A program made the translations under genes and the position numbers. From positions 372,001-436,000 of the forward strand of contig CP073694.1 in NCBI GenBank assembly GCA_018228705.1: 64,000 nt of DNA. Reading direction: 5' to 3'. This document shows, piece after piece, positions 49,434 to 58,791 of this stretch. Every line of letters starts with the position of its first letter. Within the stretch, counting starts at the first letter, position 1. The notes under the pieces are model-generated. The model was not told the origin of the DNA, did not search any database, and was given only the letters and a program-made list of their open reading frames with translations. The stretch is from Dysosmobacter sp. Marseille-Q4140 (lineage in GTDB: Bacteria; Bacillota; Clostridia; Oscillospirales; Oscillospiraceae).

Positions 49434-51674
49434 ATGATCACTTTGCATGACAACGGCGTGTTCCTGTCAGGCGGCGCTCTTCAAAGCAGTGCCGGCGTCA
49501 CCCCCGACCAGGGCCGCCGGCGGACCATGGCCTGGTCCATCCTTCAGGGCCACAGCGTCTCCGGCGACCCGGCGCATCTCCAGATCAAATTCGACGCCCT
49601 GATCTCCCACGACATCACCTATGTGGGCATCATCCAGCAGGCCCGGGCCTCCGGCATGAAGGAGTTCCCGGTGCCCTACGCCCTGACCAACTGCCACAAC
49701 AGCCTCTGCGCCGTGGGCGGCACCATCAACGAGGACGACCACGTGTTCGGCCTCTCCGCCGCCAAGAAGTACGGCGGCATCTACGTCCCGGCCAACCAGT
49801 CCGTCATCCACTCCTATGCAAGGGAGCAGATGGCCGGCTGCGGCAGAATGATCCTGGGCTCCGACTCCCACACCCGGTACGGCGCCCTGGGCACCATGGC
49901 CGTGGGCGAGGGCGGCCCGGAGCTTGCCAAGCAGCTGCTGAAAAATACCTGGGACCTGCCGTACCCGGAGGTGGTGCTGGTGTGGCTCACCGGCGCGCCG
50001 AAGCGGGGCGTGGGCCCTCACGACGTGGCCATCGCCCTGGTGAAGGCCACCTTTGAAAGCGGCTTCGTCAACAACCGGGTGCTGGAGTTCGCCGGTCCGG
50101 GCGTTGCAAGCCTCCCCATCGACTTCCGCAACGGCATCGACGTGATGACTACGGAGACCACGTGCCTGTCCTCCATCTGGGTGACCGACGGCGAGACCGA
50201 GGACTTCTACAAGATCCATCAGCGGCCGGAGGACTACAAGCCCCTGGCCCCCCAGGACGGAGCCTATTACGATAAGTACATCGAGATCGACCTCTCCGCC
50301 GTGGAGCCCATGATCGCCCTGCCCTTCCACCCCTCCAACGCCTGGACCATCCACGAATTCCAGGCCAACGCCGCCGACATTCTGGCGGCAGTGGAGGCGG
50401 ACGCCCGCAAGCGCTACCCCAAGGCCGATCCCCAGCTTTGCTGCAAGATCCACGACGGCGGCGTCTGGGCCGACCAGGGCGTCATCGCCGGCTGCGCCGG
50501 CGGCCTCTTTGACAATATCGCCGAGGCGGCGGACATCCTCCGGGGCGGCTCCACCGGCAACGGCGCCTTCACCCTGGACGTGTACCCCACCAGCGTGCCC
50601 GTCAGCCTGGAGCTGACCCGGATGGGCGCAACGGCGGACCTGCTGGAAACCGGCGCCGTCATCAAGCCCAGCTTCTGCGGACCCTGCTTCGGTGCGGGAG
50701 ACGTGCCCGCCAACAACGGCCTGTCCCTGCGGCACACCACCCGCAACTTCCCCAACCGGGAGGGCTCCAAGCCCGCCGAGGGGCAGTTCGCCGGGGTCTG
50801 CCTGATGGACGCCCGGTCCATCGCGGCCACGGCCCGGAGCGGCGGCAAGATCACCGCCGCCACCGACATCGACTATGAGACGGTCCGCCATCCCTACCGC
50901 TTCGCCAAGGAGGTCTACGACAAGCGCCTCTACTACGGCTTCGGCAAGGCCGACCCCAGTGTGGAGCTGGTCATGGGCCCCAACATCACCGACTGGCCGA
51001 AGATGCAGCCCCTGTCCGAGAACCTGCTGGTGGAGCTGGCGGCGGTGCTGCGGGACCCGGTGACCACCACCGACGAGCTGATCCCCTCCGGCGAGACCAG
51101 CAGCTACCGCTCCAACCCCCTGCGGCTGGCGGAGTTCACTCTCTCCCGCCGGGAGCCCGCCTACGTGGGCCGGGCCAAGGCGGCCGCCGTCCTGGAGGCG
51201 GAGCGCCTGGCCGGCAGGGCCCCGGAGGTGCTGAAAGCCATTCTGGACAAGGTAGGCGACGGCGCGGCCCTGCTGAGCAATACCCAGTTCGGCTCCTGCG
51301 TATTCGCCAACAAGCCCGGCGACGGCTCCGCCCGGGAGCAGGCGGCCAGCTGTCAGAAGGTGCTGGGCGGCTTTGCCAACATCTGCTATGAGTTCGCCAC
51401 CAAGCGCTACCGCTCCAACTGCATCAACTGGGGCATCCTGCCCTTCACCCTGGACCAGGGCGCGGAATTCCCCTATGAGGCGGGCGACTGCGTGTTCGTC
51501 CCCGGCATCCGGGCGGCCATCGCCGCCGGGCAGGAGGACATCCCCGCCAAGGTCATCCGCGCCGACGGGTCCGTGGCGGACCTGACGCTCCACGTGAAGG
51601 GTCTGACGGAGGATGAGAAGGAGATCATCCTGGACGGGTGCCTGATGAATTACTACGCAAAGAGGGCTGATTGA
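49434..51674 (+). CDS. Aconitase-family hydratase (YbhJ-like)
   Basis: The 746-residue protein matches the aconitase superfamily: GSDSHTRYGALGTMAVGEGG near residues 140-160, a cysteine pair at C415 and C418 in SFCGPCFGAGD that would hold a 4Fe-4S cluster with a third cysteine upstream, and the C-terminal swivel domain ending at NYYAKRAD. Closest in plan to E. coli YbhJ, whose role is unclear. It is one base upstream of a NADP isocitrate dehydrogenase, so it probably serves as the aconitase making isocitrate for 2-oxoglutarate and glutamate synthesis. GGAGG supports the start; a long upstream open frame crosses the terminator and was excluded. Confidence 0.88.
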   Translation: MITLHDNGVFLSGGALQSSAGVTPDQGRRRTMAWSILQGHSVSGDPAHLQIKFDALISHDITYVGIIQQARASGMKEFPVPYALTNCHNSLCAVGGTINEDDHVFGLSAAKKYGGIYVPANQSVIHSYAREQMAGCGRMILGSDSHTRYGALGTMAVGEGGPELAKQLLKNTWDLPYPEVVLVWLTGAPKRGVGPHDVAIALVKATFESGFVNNRVLEFAGPGVASLPIDFRNGIDVMTTETTCLSSIWVTDGETEDFYKIHQRPEDYKPLAPQDGAYYDKYIEIDLSAVEPMIALPFHPSNAWTIHEFQANAADILAAVEADARKRYPKADPQLCCKIHDGGVWADQGVIAGCAGGLFDNIAEAADILRGGSTGNGAFTLDVYPTSVPVSLELTRMGATADLLETGAVIKPSFCGPCFGAGDVPANNGLSLRHTTRNFPNREGSKPAEGQFAGVCLMDARSIAATARSGGKITAATDIDYETVRHPYRFAKEVYDKRLYYGFGKADPSVELVMGPNITDWPKMQPLSENLLVELAAVLRDPVTTTDELIPSGETSSYRSNPLRLAEFTLSRREPAYVGRAKAAAVLEAERLAGRAPEVLKAILDKVGDGAALLSNTQFGSCVFANKPGDGSAREQAASCQKVLGGFANICYEFATKRYRSNCINWGILPFTLDQGAEFPYEAGDCVFVPGIRAAIAAGQEDIPAKVIRADGSVADLTLHVKGLTEDEKEIILDGCLMNYYAKRAD

Positions 51675-51675
51675 G

Positions 51676-52893
51676 ATGGAAAAAATCAAAATGACCACCC
51701 CCATCGTGGAGATGGACGGGGACGAGATGACCCGCATCCTCTGGGGCTGGATCAAGGAGACGCTGATCGAGCCCTTCGTGGACCTCAAGACCGAGTACTA
51801 TGACCTGGGCCTCCTGCACCGCAATGAGACGAAGGATCAGGTCACTGTGGACGCCGCCAACGCCACCCGCCGCCTGGGTGTGGCTGTCAAGTGCGCGACC
51901 ATTACACCCAACCGGCAGCGCATGGAGGAGTATCCGGAGCTCACCGAGATGTGGAAGAGCCCCAACGGCACCATCCGCTCCATCCTGGACGGCACCGTGT
52001 TCCGCGCCCCCATCCTCATCGACGCCATTCAGCCGGTGGTGAAGAACTGGAAGCGCCCCATCACCATCGCCCGTCACGCCTACGGCGACGTGTACAAGAG
52101 CGTGGACTTCCGCACCGACGAGCCGGGTGAGTGCGTCATGACCTTCCGGGGCGCCTCCGGAGCGGAGCACACCGTGTCCGTCCAGAAGGTGGACGGCCCC
52201 GCCGTGTGGCAGGGCGCCCACAACAAGGACAAGTCCATCCGCTCCTTCGCCCAAGCCTGCTTCCAGTACGCCATCGACACCCGGCAGGACCTGTGGTTTT
52301 CCACCAAGGACACCATCGCCAAGGTCTACGACGGGGAGTTCAAGAAGATCTTCGAGGAGGAGTACGAGGCCCGCTACAAGGCGGAATTCGAGAAACTGGG
52401 CCTCACCTACTTCTATACCCTCATCGACGACGCCGTGGCCCGGGTCATCCGCAGCGAGGGTGGTTACATCTGGGCCTGCAAGAACTACGACGGCGACGTC
52501 ATGAGCGACATGGTGTCCACCGCCTTCGGCTCTCTTGCCATGATGACCTCCGTGCTGGTGGCGCCCGACGGGACCATGGAGTTCGAGGCGGCCCACGGCA
52601 CCGTCACCCGCCACTACTACAAGTACCTCAAGGGCGAGGAGACCTCCACCAATCCCATGGCCACCATCTTCGCCTGGTCCGGCGCTCTCAAGCGCCGGGG
52701 CGAGCTGGACGGTCTGCCGGAGCTGGTACACTTCGGCGAGAAGCTGGAAGATGCCTGCTACGACACCCTCAACGCCGGGGTCATGACAAAGGACCTGGTT
52801 GGCCTGGTGGAGCCGGGCTTTGCCGCCACCGCCGTCACCAGCCGGGAATTTCTGAACGCCATCGCCGGGAGACTGGCGGAAAAGCTGGCGTAA
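51676..52893 (+). CDS. icd: NADP-dependent isocitrate dehydrogenase, eukaryote-like type
   Basis: The 405-residue enzyme oxidises isocitrate to 2-oxoglutarate. VEMDGDEMTRILW, then MWKSPNGTIRSILDGTVFRAPI and ISHGTVTRH-like AAHGTVTRHYYKY match the homodimeric type II enzymes of mitochondria and some bacteria rather than E. coli Icd. TFEAAHGTVTRH-type residues bind NADP. It starts one base after the hydratase stop. The pair provides the oxidative branch towards glutamate, the precursor used by proB. Confidence 0.96.
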   Translation: MEKIKMTTPIVEMDGDEMTRILWGWIKETLIEPFVDLKTEYYDLGLLHRNETKDQVTVDAANATRRLGVAVKCATITPNRQRMEEYPELTEMWKSPNGTIRSILDGTVFRAPILIDAIQPVVKNWKRPITIARHAYGDVYKSVDFRTDEPGECVMTFRGASGAEHTVSVQKVDGPAVWQGAHNKDKSIRSFAQACFQYAIDTRQDLWFSTKDTIAKVYDGEFKKIFEEEYEARYKAEFEKLGLTYFYTLIDDAVARVIRSEGGYIWACKNYDGDVMSDMVSTAFGSLAMMTSVLVAPDGTMEFEAAHGTVTRHYYKYLKGEETSTNPMATIFAWSGALKRRGELDGLPELVHFGEKLEDACYDTLNAGVMTKDLVGLVEPGFAATAVTSREFLNAIAGRLAEKLA

Positions 52894-52906
52894 CCCGTTT
52901 CACAGG

Positions 52907-52944
52907 AAAAGAGCCGCGCATCTTGACGATGCGCGGCTCTTTTT
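52907..52944. terminator. Bidirectional terminator between icd and the XRE gene
   Basis: A 13-bp stem (AGAGCCGCGCATC and complement) flanked by AAAA and TTTTT lies between convergent genes. Confidence 0.9.
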
Positions 52945-52946
52945 GT

Positions 52947-53726
52947 TCAAAACTGGTTGGAAACTGTGGGCTGAATCGTGTAATAATACCCTGACAGCAG
53001 CAGCGGTACATACGATGGGTCCGTTGCGATGATGGTGCCGTCCTCCAGCCGCAAGCCGAAGGACTGCATATTCTCTGTGATATACAGCATCCGCTCCACG
53101 CCCAGGGAGAGGAACTCCCCCGCCCGGTAGAACAGGATGTCCTGGGCACCGGCCCACATGGCGTCCCAGCGGATCTGAGCATGGACATACTCCCGGCAGG
53201 TGGGCTCCACGGCGCTGATGGCAAATCGCCCCACAAAGGATTTATCCCCCAGGATCCTCCGCTCCCCGTCGATGGTGACGGCGGTCTCCCCCGCCGGTTC
53301 GCCCTGCGGCGTGTAGACCGCAGCGGTCACAGTCAGGGACACCGGCCGCAGAAAGGCCCCGGACCGGTCCAGCACGGCGAAGAGCACCAGCCCCACCAGA
53401 GCCAGCGCCGCCAGGGTTCCCAGGATCTGCCCCCACCTGCGCCGGGTCTTCTCCCGGGCCTGCCGGGCCAGCAGGACCAGGCAGCGGCGCACCGTCAGCT
53501 CCGGCTCTGCCGACTCCTGTTCCTCCCCCCGCAGCAGGTCCAGCACCCGCAGGTCCAGGGCATCCGCCAGGGGCTCCAGCAGGCTCACATCGGGAAATCC
53601 CGCGCCCCGCTCCCATTTGCTGACGGCCCGGTCCGACACGTGGAGAGCCTTTGCCAGTTCCTTCTGGGTCAGATGTTTTTCCTTGCGGGCCGCCGCGATC
53701 AGCGCCCCGGTCTTGTTCTTGTCCAT
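52947..53726 (-). CDS. XRE-family membrane-bound regulator
   Basis: The 259-residue protein has an N-terminal XRE helix-turn-helix (about 8-62; LTQKELAKALHVSDRAVSKWERG), a linker, a membrane helix (about 100-120; ILGTLAALALVGLVLFAVL) and an extracellular domain of about 135 residues. HTH plus transmembrane plus outer domain is common in clostridial regulators of envelope functions. The second of two close ATGs is chosen from its distance to AGCAGG. It lies near the DUF6774/DUF2812 genes but has its own promoter. Confidence 0.88.
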   Translation of the reverse strand: MDKNKTGALIAAARKEKHLTQKELAKALHVSDRAVSKWERGAGFPDVSLLEPLADALDLRVLDLLRGEEQESAEPELTVRRCLVLLARQAREKTRRRWGQILGTLAALALVGLVLFAVLDRSGAFLRPVSLTVTAAVYTPQGEPAGETAVTIDGERRILGDKSFVGRFAISAVEPTCREYVHAQIRWDAMWAGAQDILFYRAGEFLSLGVERMLYITENMQSFGLRLEDGTIIATDPSYVPLLLSGYYYTIQPTVSNQF

Positions 53727-53743
53727 GTCCATCACCTGCTCCC

Positions 53744-53773
53744 AGCATAGCACATCCGGCCCGTCTCGCGCAA
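53744..53773 (-). promoter_or_regulatory. Promoter of the XRE membrane regulator
   Basis: Minus-strand TTGCGC (53768-53773) and TATGCT (53744-53749), 18-bp spacer. A moderate match to consensus. Confidence 0.5.
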
Positions 53774-53825
53774 CAAACGCTGCGTGGAGCAAGCCGGAGC
53801 GCTTGGCGCACAAGGCTTACAGCGC

Positions 53826-54029
53826 TTACAAAGTGCTCAGGTCCGCCGCCTGGGTGTCCCCGGCGGCGGTGCCCGCGTCCAGGGCCTGAAGAGCGGCGAT
53901 GGTGGAGAGCGTGGTCCCCAGCTGGGTGAACAGCAGGGCCAGGCGCACCAACTCCTCCCGGCTCCGGGCGCTTTTGGCAATGGCCGCAGCCGCGGCATAC
54001 ACGCTGGCGCTCTGCTCATAGGCGTCCAT
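53826..54029 (-). CDS. Small DUF6774-like protein
   Basis: The 67-residue protein has an alanine-rich start (YAAAAAIAKSARSREELVR) and the core LALLFTQLGTTLSTIAALQAL, shared with the protein at 32001-32180. GGGGGGAG precedes the ATG. It lies 63 bp after the last DUF2812 gene with only a weak inverted repeat (CCGCCTC/GAGGCGG) between, so it may be the final cistron of that operon. Function unknown. Confidence 0.72.
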   Translation of the reverse strand: MDAYEQSASVYAAAAAIAKSARSREELVRLALLFTQLGTTLSTIAALQALDAGTAAGDTQAADLSTL

Positions 54030-54092
54030 GGCGCTCCCCCCTCTCCGCCTCTATTCTATGAGGTGGAGAGGCGGTTCTTTCACCCTGGTTTC

Positions 54093-55304
54093 TCAGATCA
54101 GCAGGGAGGCAAAGTATGCCCCTTCCTGCCTCAGGTCAGAGTCCCCCTCGTACTGGACGAACAGCACCTGCCGCCCCAGCCGGGCCACTGCAAACTGGTA
54201 ATACCGGTCCTCTCCCCACCAGAGGCCGTCCAGGACATCGGTCTCCACCTCGGTCAGGACGGGATGCCCGTCCACCCCAAAGGAGGCGATCCGGCGCCGG
54301 GTCAGCTCCTCTGTCAGCTGCCGGGCCAGTCCCTCCGTCAGCATCCGGTAGTAGGTGGTCTCCGCGGAGGCGCGCACCGGCAGGGAATCCCCCGGTTGAA
54401 GTCCCTCCTCTTCGGAATCCAGAGACAGCTGTGCAGTCCGGTACATCCGTGGACAGAGCTCCTGGAACTTGGTATGGCTCCTCCAGATCTCCGTGGCCGC
54501 CGCGCCCTCCAGGTCCGCCAGATCCACATAGACCGTACCGTCCTTGGGTGCCCCGTCCCTTCCCATGTTATCCCATCCGCCGGAGAGACTGCCTCCGTCG
54601 ATGGCCCGGATATTGCCCAGCAGCATGGTCAGCCATATGAACACCATCCCGGCCAGCAACCCCCGGGCCATCCACTTCTGCCATCGGTAGGGCCGGGGCC
54701 GGTCCAGGGGGATCCCGGCGTTCAGCGACCGCAGCAGGCGGCGCATACTGCGCACCTCACAGGCGATCAGCATAACGATCAGGCAGCCTGTGGCCACCCC
54801 TGCCAGGATCCGTCCCGGAACTGCTTCCAGGGTATCCAGCAGCGGTGTGGAGGTGTTTGCGGAGGCCCAGACATATAGTGCCGCCAGAACCGCCAGCAGC
54901 AGCCCGTCAACTACGGCGCTCCGCTGCATTTTGCCTCTCAGATACCGGTATCCCATCCCCTGGACCACCGGGTCCGTGTCCAGCTCCGGCGCGGCCGGGT
55001 CCTCGCACCGCCAGACGTGGAAGGTCCCCGGAATGGTCCCGGCGTACTCCCAACCCAGCTCCCGGTATCCCTCTACTGTTTCTTCCGGCGGATGCTTCTC
55101 CTTTTTGGACAGGGGCTGCATCCGATACCGGCAGGAAAAGGGCTCTGCTTTTTCAAAGATGCCGCTCCAGCCGGTCATGCCTTTGAGGCGGTAGCCCTGC
55201 TTTGCCATATCCTCCAGCCAGGACTCGTTGGCGGCCACGTCGTAGACGTTGGCAGGCCGCAGCTCCTTGTATTCCGCGTCTTTCATGAAGCGTTCCTCTG
55301 TCAT
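54093..55304 (-). CDS. DUF2812 membrane protein, paralogue 5
   Basis: The 403-residue protein has an N-terminal DUF2812 domain (about 15-120; ESWLEDMAKQGYRLKGM, RELGWEYAGTIPGTFHVWRC, then DPAAPELDTDP), two membrane helices (about 130-150 and 163-183), a basic loop (RPYRWQKWMARG), a third helix (about 213-233) and an extracellular domain to the end. The PVPC segment after helix 3 in paralogues 2-4 is replaced by GTVYVDLADL. Its ATG overlaps the stop of paralogue 4. DUF2812 has no established function; the family is typically next to PadR regulators, as here. Confidence 0.88.
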   Translation of the reverse strand: MTEERFMKDAEYKELRPANVYDVAANESWLEDMAKQGYRLKGMTGWSGIFEKAEPFSCRYRMQPLSKKEKHPPEETVEGYRELGWEYAGTIPGTFHVWRCEDPAAPELDTDPVVQGMGYRYLRGKMQRSAVVDGLLLAVLAALYVWASANTSTPLLDTLEAVPGRILAGVATGCLIVMLIACEVRSMRRLLRSLNAGIPLDRPRPYRWQKWMARGLLAGMVFIWLTMLLGNIRAIDGGSLSGGWDNMGRDGAPKDGTVYVDLADLEGAAATEIWRSHTKFQELCPRMYRTAQLSLDSEEEGLQPGDSLPVRASAETTYYRMLTEGLARQLTEELTRRRIASFGVDGHPVLTEVETDVLDGLWWGEDRYYQFAVARLGRQVLFVQYEGDSDLRQEGAYFASLLI

Positions 55305-56485
55305 ACAGTCTCCTCAAACCGCGCCAGGGCGGCGGCGAACACATCCAGCTTTCCGCCAAGGTCCTGTTCCCCGTCGTACTGGTATTCCATCAGCTGCGCC
55401 CCCCGGCGGACCAGCAGCAGCTGCGTGCCGTCATCGAAACGGAACCGCCAGGCCCCATCCAGGTCCGGGAGAAAAAGCGCCTCCAGTTCCCCCTTCCACG
55501 CCGCCGATTCCTCCACCCAGGCCTTCGCCATCCGCTCCGCCTGGAAGGGCAGCCACATCCGGTAGTACTTGGCCAGGACAAAGACGGGGTCGCTGCCTCT
55601 GCTCCCCCCTTCGCTGACCCACCAGGATTCCCGGGCGGTAAAGTTCTGGATCCGCAGGGCCTCCGGCGTCCGGTTGGCCGGCGCGTCTCCCAGTTCCGAC
55701 AACGTCAAGCAGGGCACCGGCCGGTCGAAGGTCTCCACCGGCTCCAGGGGATGGGAGGAGGGCTGGAGGATGGAGGCCACACGTGTCAAAATCAACACCG
55801 ACCAGAACACCACCAGCACCATGGACATGGCCCGGGCCCGGCGGTAGGGCCCCCGGTGGGGCTGGGGCAGGCCCAGCTTCAGCGCCCGGATGTACCGGCG
55901 GAATACCCGCTCGGCATAGATGCCCACTGGGATCAGGGCGGCAACGTTCAGCCACTCTACAGCGGTGATCCACCAGGTGGACCAGTGGTCCGCAGCTCTC
56001 AGCAGGTGCGGGCCGGAGCAGAAGTCCCAAACCACCAGGGCCAGGATGGCAGCGGCAGCGGCCCACAGCCACCGCATGTTCCTGCGCTCCCGCCGCAGCA
56101 GATAGCGGTAGGCGTCGCCCTCGGTCTCCGGGTCCGTGAACAGCTCCGAGGCCGACGGGTCGTCACAGCGCCAGATGTGCCAGCTTTTTCTCACAGTGCA
56201 GACGTACTGCCAGCCCAGGTCCGCAAACAGCTCCCGCCGGTGCCGGTCCGGGGCCTTCTCCCGCCGGGCCAGGGGCTCCAGCCGGTAGCGGACCGCTTTC
56301 GGCTCCCCCGGCGTGAAATCGCACAGCCATCCGTACCGGTTCAGGAACAGCCCCTGGACCGCCCGGTCCTCCAGCCACGCCTGGACGGCAGGGGTGTCAA
56401 AGCCCATGGCAGGGGCCAGAGCGTCCCAGAAGTTCTCTTTCCAACGCTTCAAAAACGGCAGCCAGTCGAAAATCGTTCGCTTCAC
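55301..56485 (-). CDS. DUF2812 membrane protein, paralogue 4
   Basis: The 394-residue protein starts at a GTG supported by GGAGGG. N-terminal DUF2812 domain: VQAWLEDRAVQGLFLNRYGW, RELFADLGWQYVCTVRKSWH and IWRCDDPSASELFTDPE. Three membrane helices lie at about 140-158, 172-193 and 228-250, with a basic segment (HRGPYRRARA) before the third. RPVPCLTLSELGD opens the extracellular part. The N-terminus has an extra stretch (IFDWLPFLKRWKENFWDAL) relative to the other copies. Confidence 0.88.
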   Translation of the reverse strand: MKRTIFDWLPFLKRWKENFWDALAPAMGFDTPAVQAWLEDRAVQGLFLNRYGWLCDFTPGEPKAVRYRLEPLARREKAPDRHRRELFADLGWQYVCTVRKSWHIWRCDDPSASELFTDPETEGDAYRYLLRRERRNMRWLWAAAAAILALVVWDFCSGPHLLRAADHWSTWWITAVEWLNVAALIPVGIYAERVFRRYIRALKLGLPQPHRGPYRRARAMSMVLVVFWSVLILTRVASILQPSSHPLEPVETFDRPVPCLTLSELGDAPANRTPEALRIQNFTARESWWVSEGGSRGSDPVFVLAKYYRMWLPFQAERMAKAWVEESAAWKGELEALFLPDLDGAWRFRFDDGTQLLLVRRGAQLMEYQYDGEQDLGGKLDVFAAALARFEETV

Positions 56486-56501
56486 GGTGGTCCCTCCCCT
56501 T

Positions 56502-57635
56502 CTATTGGAACTTTTCCAGAATGGCGGCATAGTCGTCCAGATGGGCCGAGAGATCGTTGATCCCATCCGCATACACATACAGCACCGTCCGGTCCCGGCA
56601 GGCCACCAGGATCGACCGATCCTCCTCCGTCATCAGCGCCAGGCGGTCAAACCCCGGGCGGTCCAGCACCGACCAGGCGCCCCGGGGATTGCTCTTCCGG
56701 GCATCCTCCAGCTGCTCGCCATAGAGGGCCCGGGCCAGCGAGGCAAACCGCAGGCGGTCGAAACGGGTATTCACCCGGACCTCTCCGGCGGATTCCGTGA
56801 TCCGCACATGCTCCGGCGCCAGGAAGCTGCTCTTGGTCTGGGCGAAGCTCCGCTCCGCCCCGCTCCCGGCAGCGGCGTCCAGGGCGGACAAGGACACACA
56901 GGGCAGCGGCTCCCCCGGCGCATCCAGGTCGATGCTGCGGGCCGTGACCTTAGGCAGCAGCACCGCCAGCACCAGCATGACGAGAAAGATCCAAGTACCT
57001 CCCACCAACAGCGCCGTCCGCCGGCGGTTCTTCCGCCAGGGGCCCGTGTGGGGCAGCGTTCCGTCCCGTTTCAGCCGCCGGCCGGTGCGGATGGTCCCCC
57101 GCAGCCGCAGTGCCATCATGCACAGGAAGAAGGGCACCGCCGCCAGCACGAAGAGCCAGGGCAGATCCAGATAATGGACCAGCAGGTCCACCCAATTTCC
57201 CCCCGCACTCCACATCAAAACCGCCATTGCTGCCAGCACCTGGATCCCCAGCAGGACCAGAGTCCCCCCGGCATTCCACCGGTCCCGGCACAGCTGCTTC
57301 TTCCAGGCCCAGAACAAGCTCTCGGGGTCGGTGTAGAGCTCCGGCGCATCGGGGTCGGCACAGTACCAGACCCGGTAGTCCGTCATATCCGCCGGAGAGG
57401 TCCAGCCCAGGTCCTCATAGAGCTCCTTCCGGGCCGCCTGGGCCTGATTGTCCTCCTCCCGGAGCGGCTCCAGCCGCACCCGGCAGGTCCGGGGCTGACT
57501 TCTCCGGAACTTGGCGTACCATACGCCGAAGGACACCGGCATCCAGCCCCGGGCCGCCTGATACACCAGCCATTCCTCCATGGCGCCCGGGTCCCAGCCC
57601 TCCACCGGCATGAGGAATCTCCGCGTTTGCTTCAT
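56502..57635 (-). CDS. DUF2812 membrane protein, paralogue 3
   Basis: The 377-residue protein starts MKQTRRFLMPVEGWDPGAME, nearly matching paralogue 2. The DUF2812 domain (about 1-115) contains WLVYQAARGWMPVSFG, KELYEDLGWTSPADMTDYRV and WYCADPDAPELYTDPE. Three membrane helices (about 120-142, 150-172, 205-228) are followed by GEPLPCVSLSALDAA and an extracellular domain ending HLDDYAAILEKFQ. Gap to paralogue 4 is 16 bp. Confidence 0.9.
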   Translation of the reverse strand: MKQTRRFLMPVEGWDPGAMEEWLVYQAARGWMPVSFGVWYAKFRRSQPRTCRVRLEPLREEDNQAQAARKELYEDLGWTSPADMTDYRVWYCADPDAPELYTDPESLFWAWKKQLCRDRWNAGGTLVLLGIQVLAAMAVLMWSAGGNWVDLLVHYLDLPWLFVLAAVPFFLCMMALRLRGTIRTGRRLKRDGTLPHTGPWRKNRRRTALLVGGTWIFLVMLVLAVLLPKVTARSIDLDAPGEPLPCVSLSALDAAAGSGAERSFAQTKSSFLAPEHVRITESAGEVRVNTRFDRLRFASLARALYGEQLEDARKSNPRGAWSVLDRPGFDRLALMTEEDRSILVACRDRTVLYVYADGINDLSAHLDDYAAILEKFQ

Positions 57636-57652
57636 GCGCCTTTCCTCCCCCT

Positions 57653-58786
57653 CTACTGGAATTCCCTCAGCAACGCCGCGTAGTCGTCCAGATGTGCCTC
57701 TGCGCCCGCCACGCCGAAGGCGCCCACATACAGCACGATTTTGTCCTGCCACAGCAGCAGGTAGGTGTTCTCCCCGGATCGGGCCAAGCTCACGCCGTCA
57801 AAGCCGGGGTGGTCCAGCTCTGTCAGCTCCGCCTCCGCGAAGACGGGGATCCTCGTCTGCCACTCCCGGTACAGCGGCTCCGCCAGACAGGAAAGCAGCA
57901 AAATGTCGCACTGGTTGATGACGCTCCGCTCCCCGGTGTAGCGGTCCCAGACGTCGTAGTGGCCGGGGTTCAAAAAGGTCGGGTTCATCAGGCAGGTGCC
58001 GGAGGTCCGGTCCGCCTCCGTCAGGGTCTCGTCCAGCTGCCAGCCCATGAGGCAGGGCACGGGATGGGTCAGCTCATCCAGTCCCTCTCCCCAGCTGGTG
58101 CCCAGCCGCAAAAACGGATAGCCGATGACCAGGAGGTCCATCAGGAGCATTGCCCCCAGGACCATCCCCGCCCGACGGCGCGCCCGCCGCCAGTCGCCGG
58201 TGTGGGACTGGGGCAGTCCCACCGCCATCTGGCGGCGGAGCAGGCGGACGCGGCGGAGGGTATCCACCGTCTCCCACACCGCCCAGGCCAGCAGCACCGC
58301 GCTGAGGGGCGCGCTGATCCCCACGCCCCGGATGGCCGTCTCCACTGGGGTCTCGGAGTTGGCGATCCGATAAACTGCAAAAGCAGCCACCGCCGCCAGG
58401 GCCAGCCAGGCCAGGAGCAGGTCCCGCCACCCCTTCCGCAGCAGCCGGTCCCGGATCCAGGCGGCGGCCACCGGGTCCGTCTCCAACTCCGGGGCATCGG
58501 GGTTCTTGCAAATGTAAATGTAATAGCGGTCCGTCAGGTTCGCGAGGTATTCCCAGCCCAGTTGGGTATAAACCTCCTCCCGCTCCTGCCGGGCCTCCAG
58601 GGTCTCCCTGGCGGCGGGCATCATCCGGCAGCGGACCCGGATGGGCTCCCCCCGCCGGAATGTGGCGAACCGGAAGCCGCACTCCGTCAGATGCCATCCC
58701 CGGGCAAACATCTCCTCCAGCCAGGCCTCCATGGCTCCGGTATCCCAGCTGGTATCCGTCATCAAAAACCGCTTTTGCTCTTTCAT
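57653..58786 (-). CDS. DUF2812 membrane protein, paralogue 2
   Basis: The 377-residue protein has an N-terminal DUF2812 domain (MEAWLEEMFARGWHLTECGF, YTQLGWEYLANLTDRYYIYI, CKNPDAPELETDP). Membrane helices lie at about 121-142, 152-172 and 207-227, the third preceded by WRRARRRAG. HPVPCLMGWQLDE starts the outer domain, which ends HLDDYAALLREFQ, almost the same as paralogue 3. The ATG after GAGGGG is chosen; a GTG four codons earlier would overlap the upstream gene. Confidence 0.9.
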   Translation of the reverse strand: MKEQKRFLMTDTSWDTGAMEAWLEEMFARGWHLTECGFRFATFRRGEPIRVRCRMMPAARETLEARQEREEVYTQLGWEYLANLTDRYYIYICKNPDAPELETDPVAAAWIRDRLLRKGWRDLLLAWLALAAVAAFAVYRIANSETPVETAIRGVGISAPLSAVLLAWAVWETVDTLRRVRLLRRQMAVGLPQSHTGDWRRARRRAGMVLGAMLLMDLLVIGYPFLRLGTSWGEGLDELTHPVPCLMGWQLDETLTEADRTSGTCLMNPTFLNPGHYDVWDRYTGERSVINQCDILLLSCLAEPLYREWQTRIPVFAEAELTELDHPGFDGVSLARSGENTYLLLWQDKIVLYVGAFGVAGAEAHLDDYAALLREFQ

Positions 58787-58791
58787 GGCTC

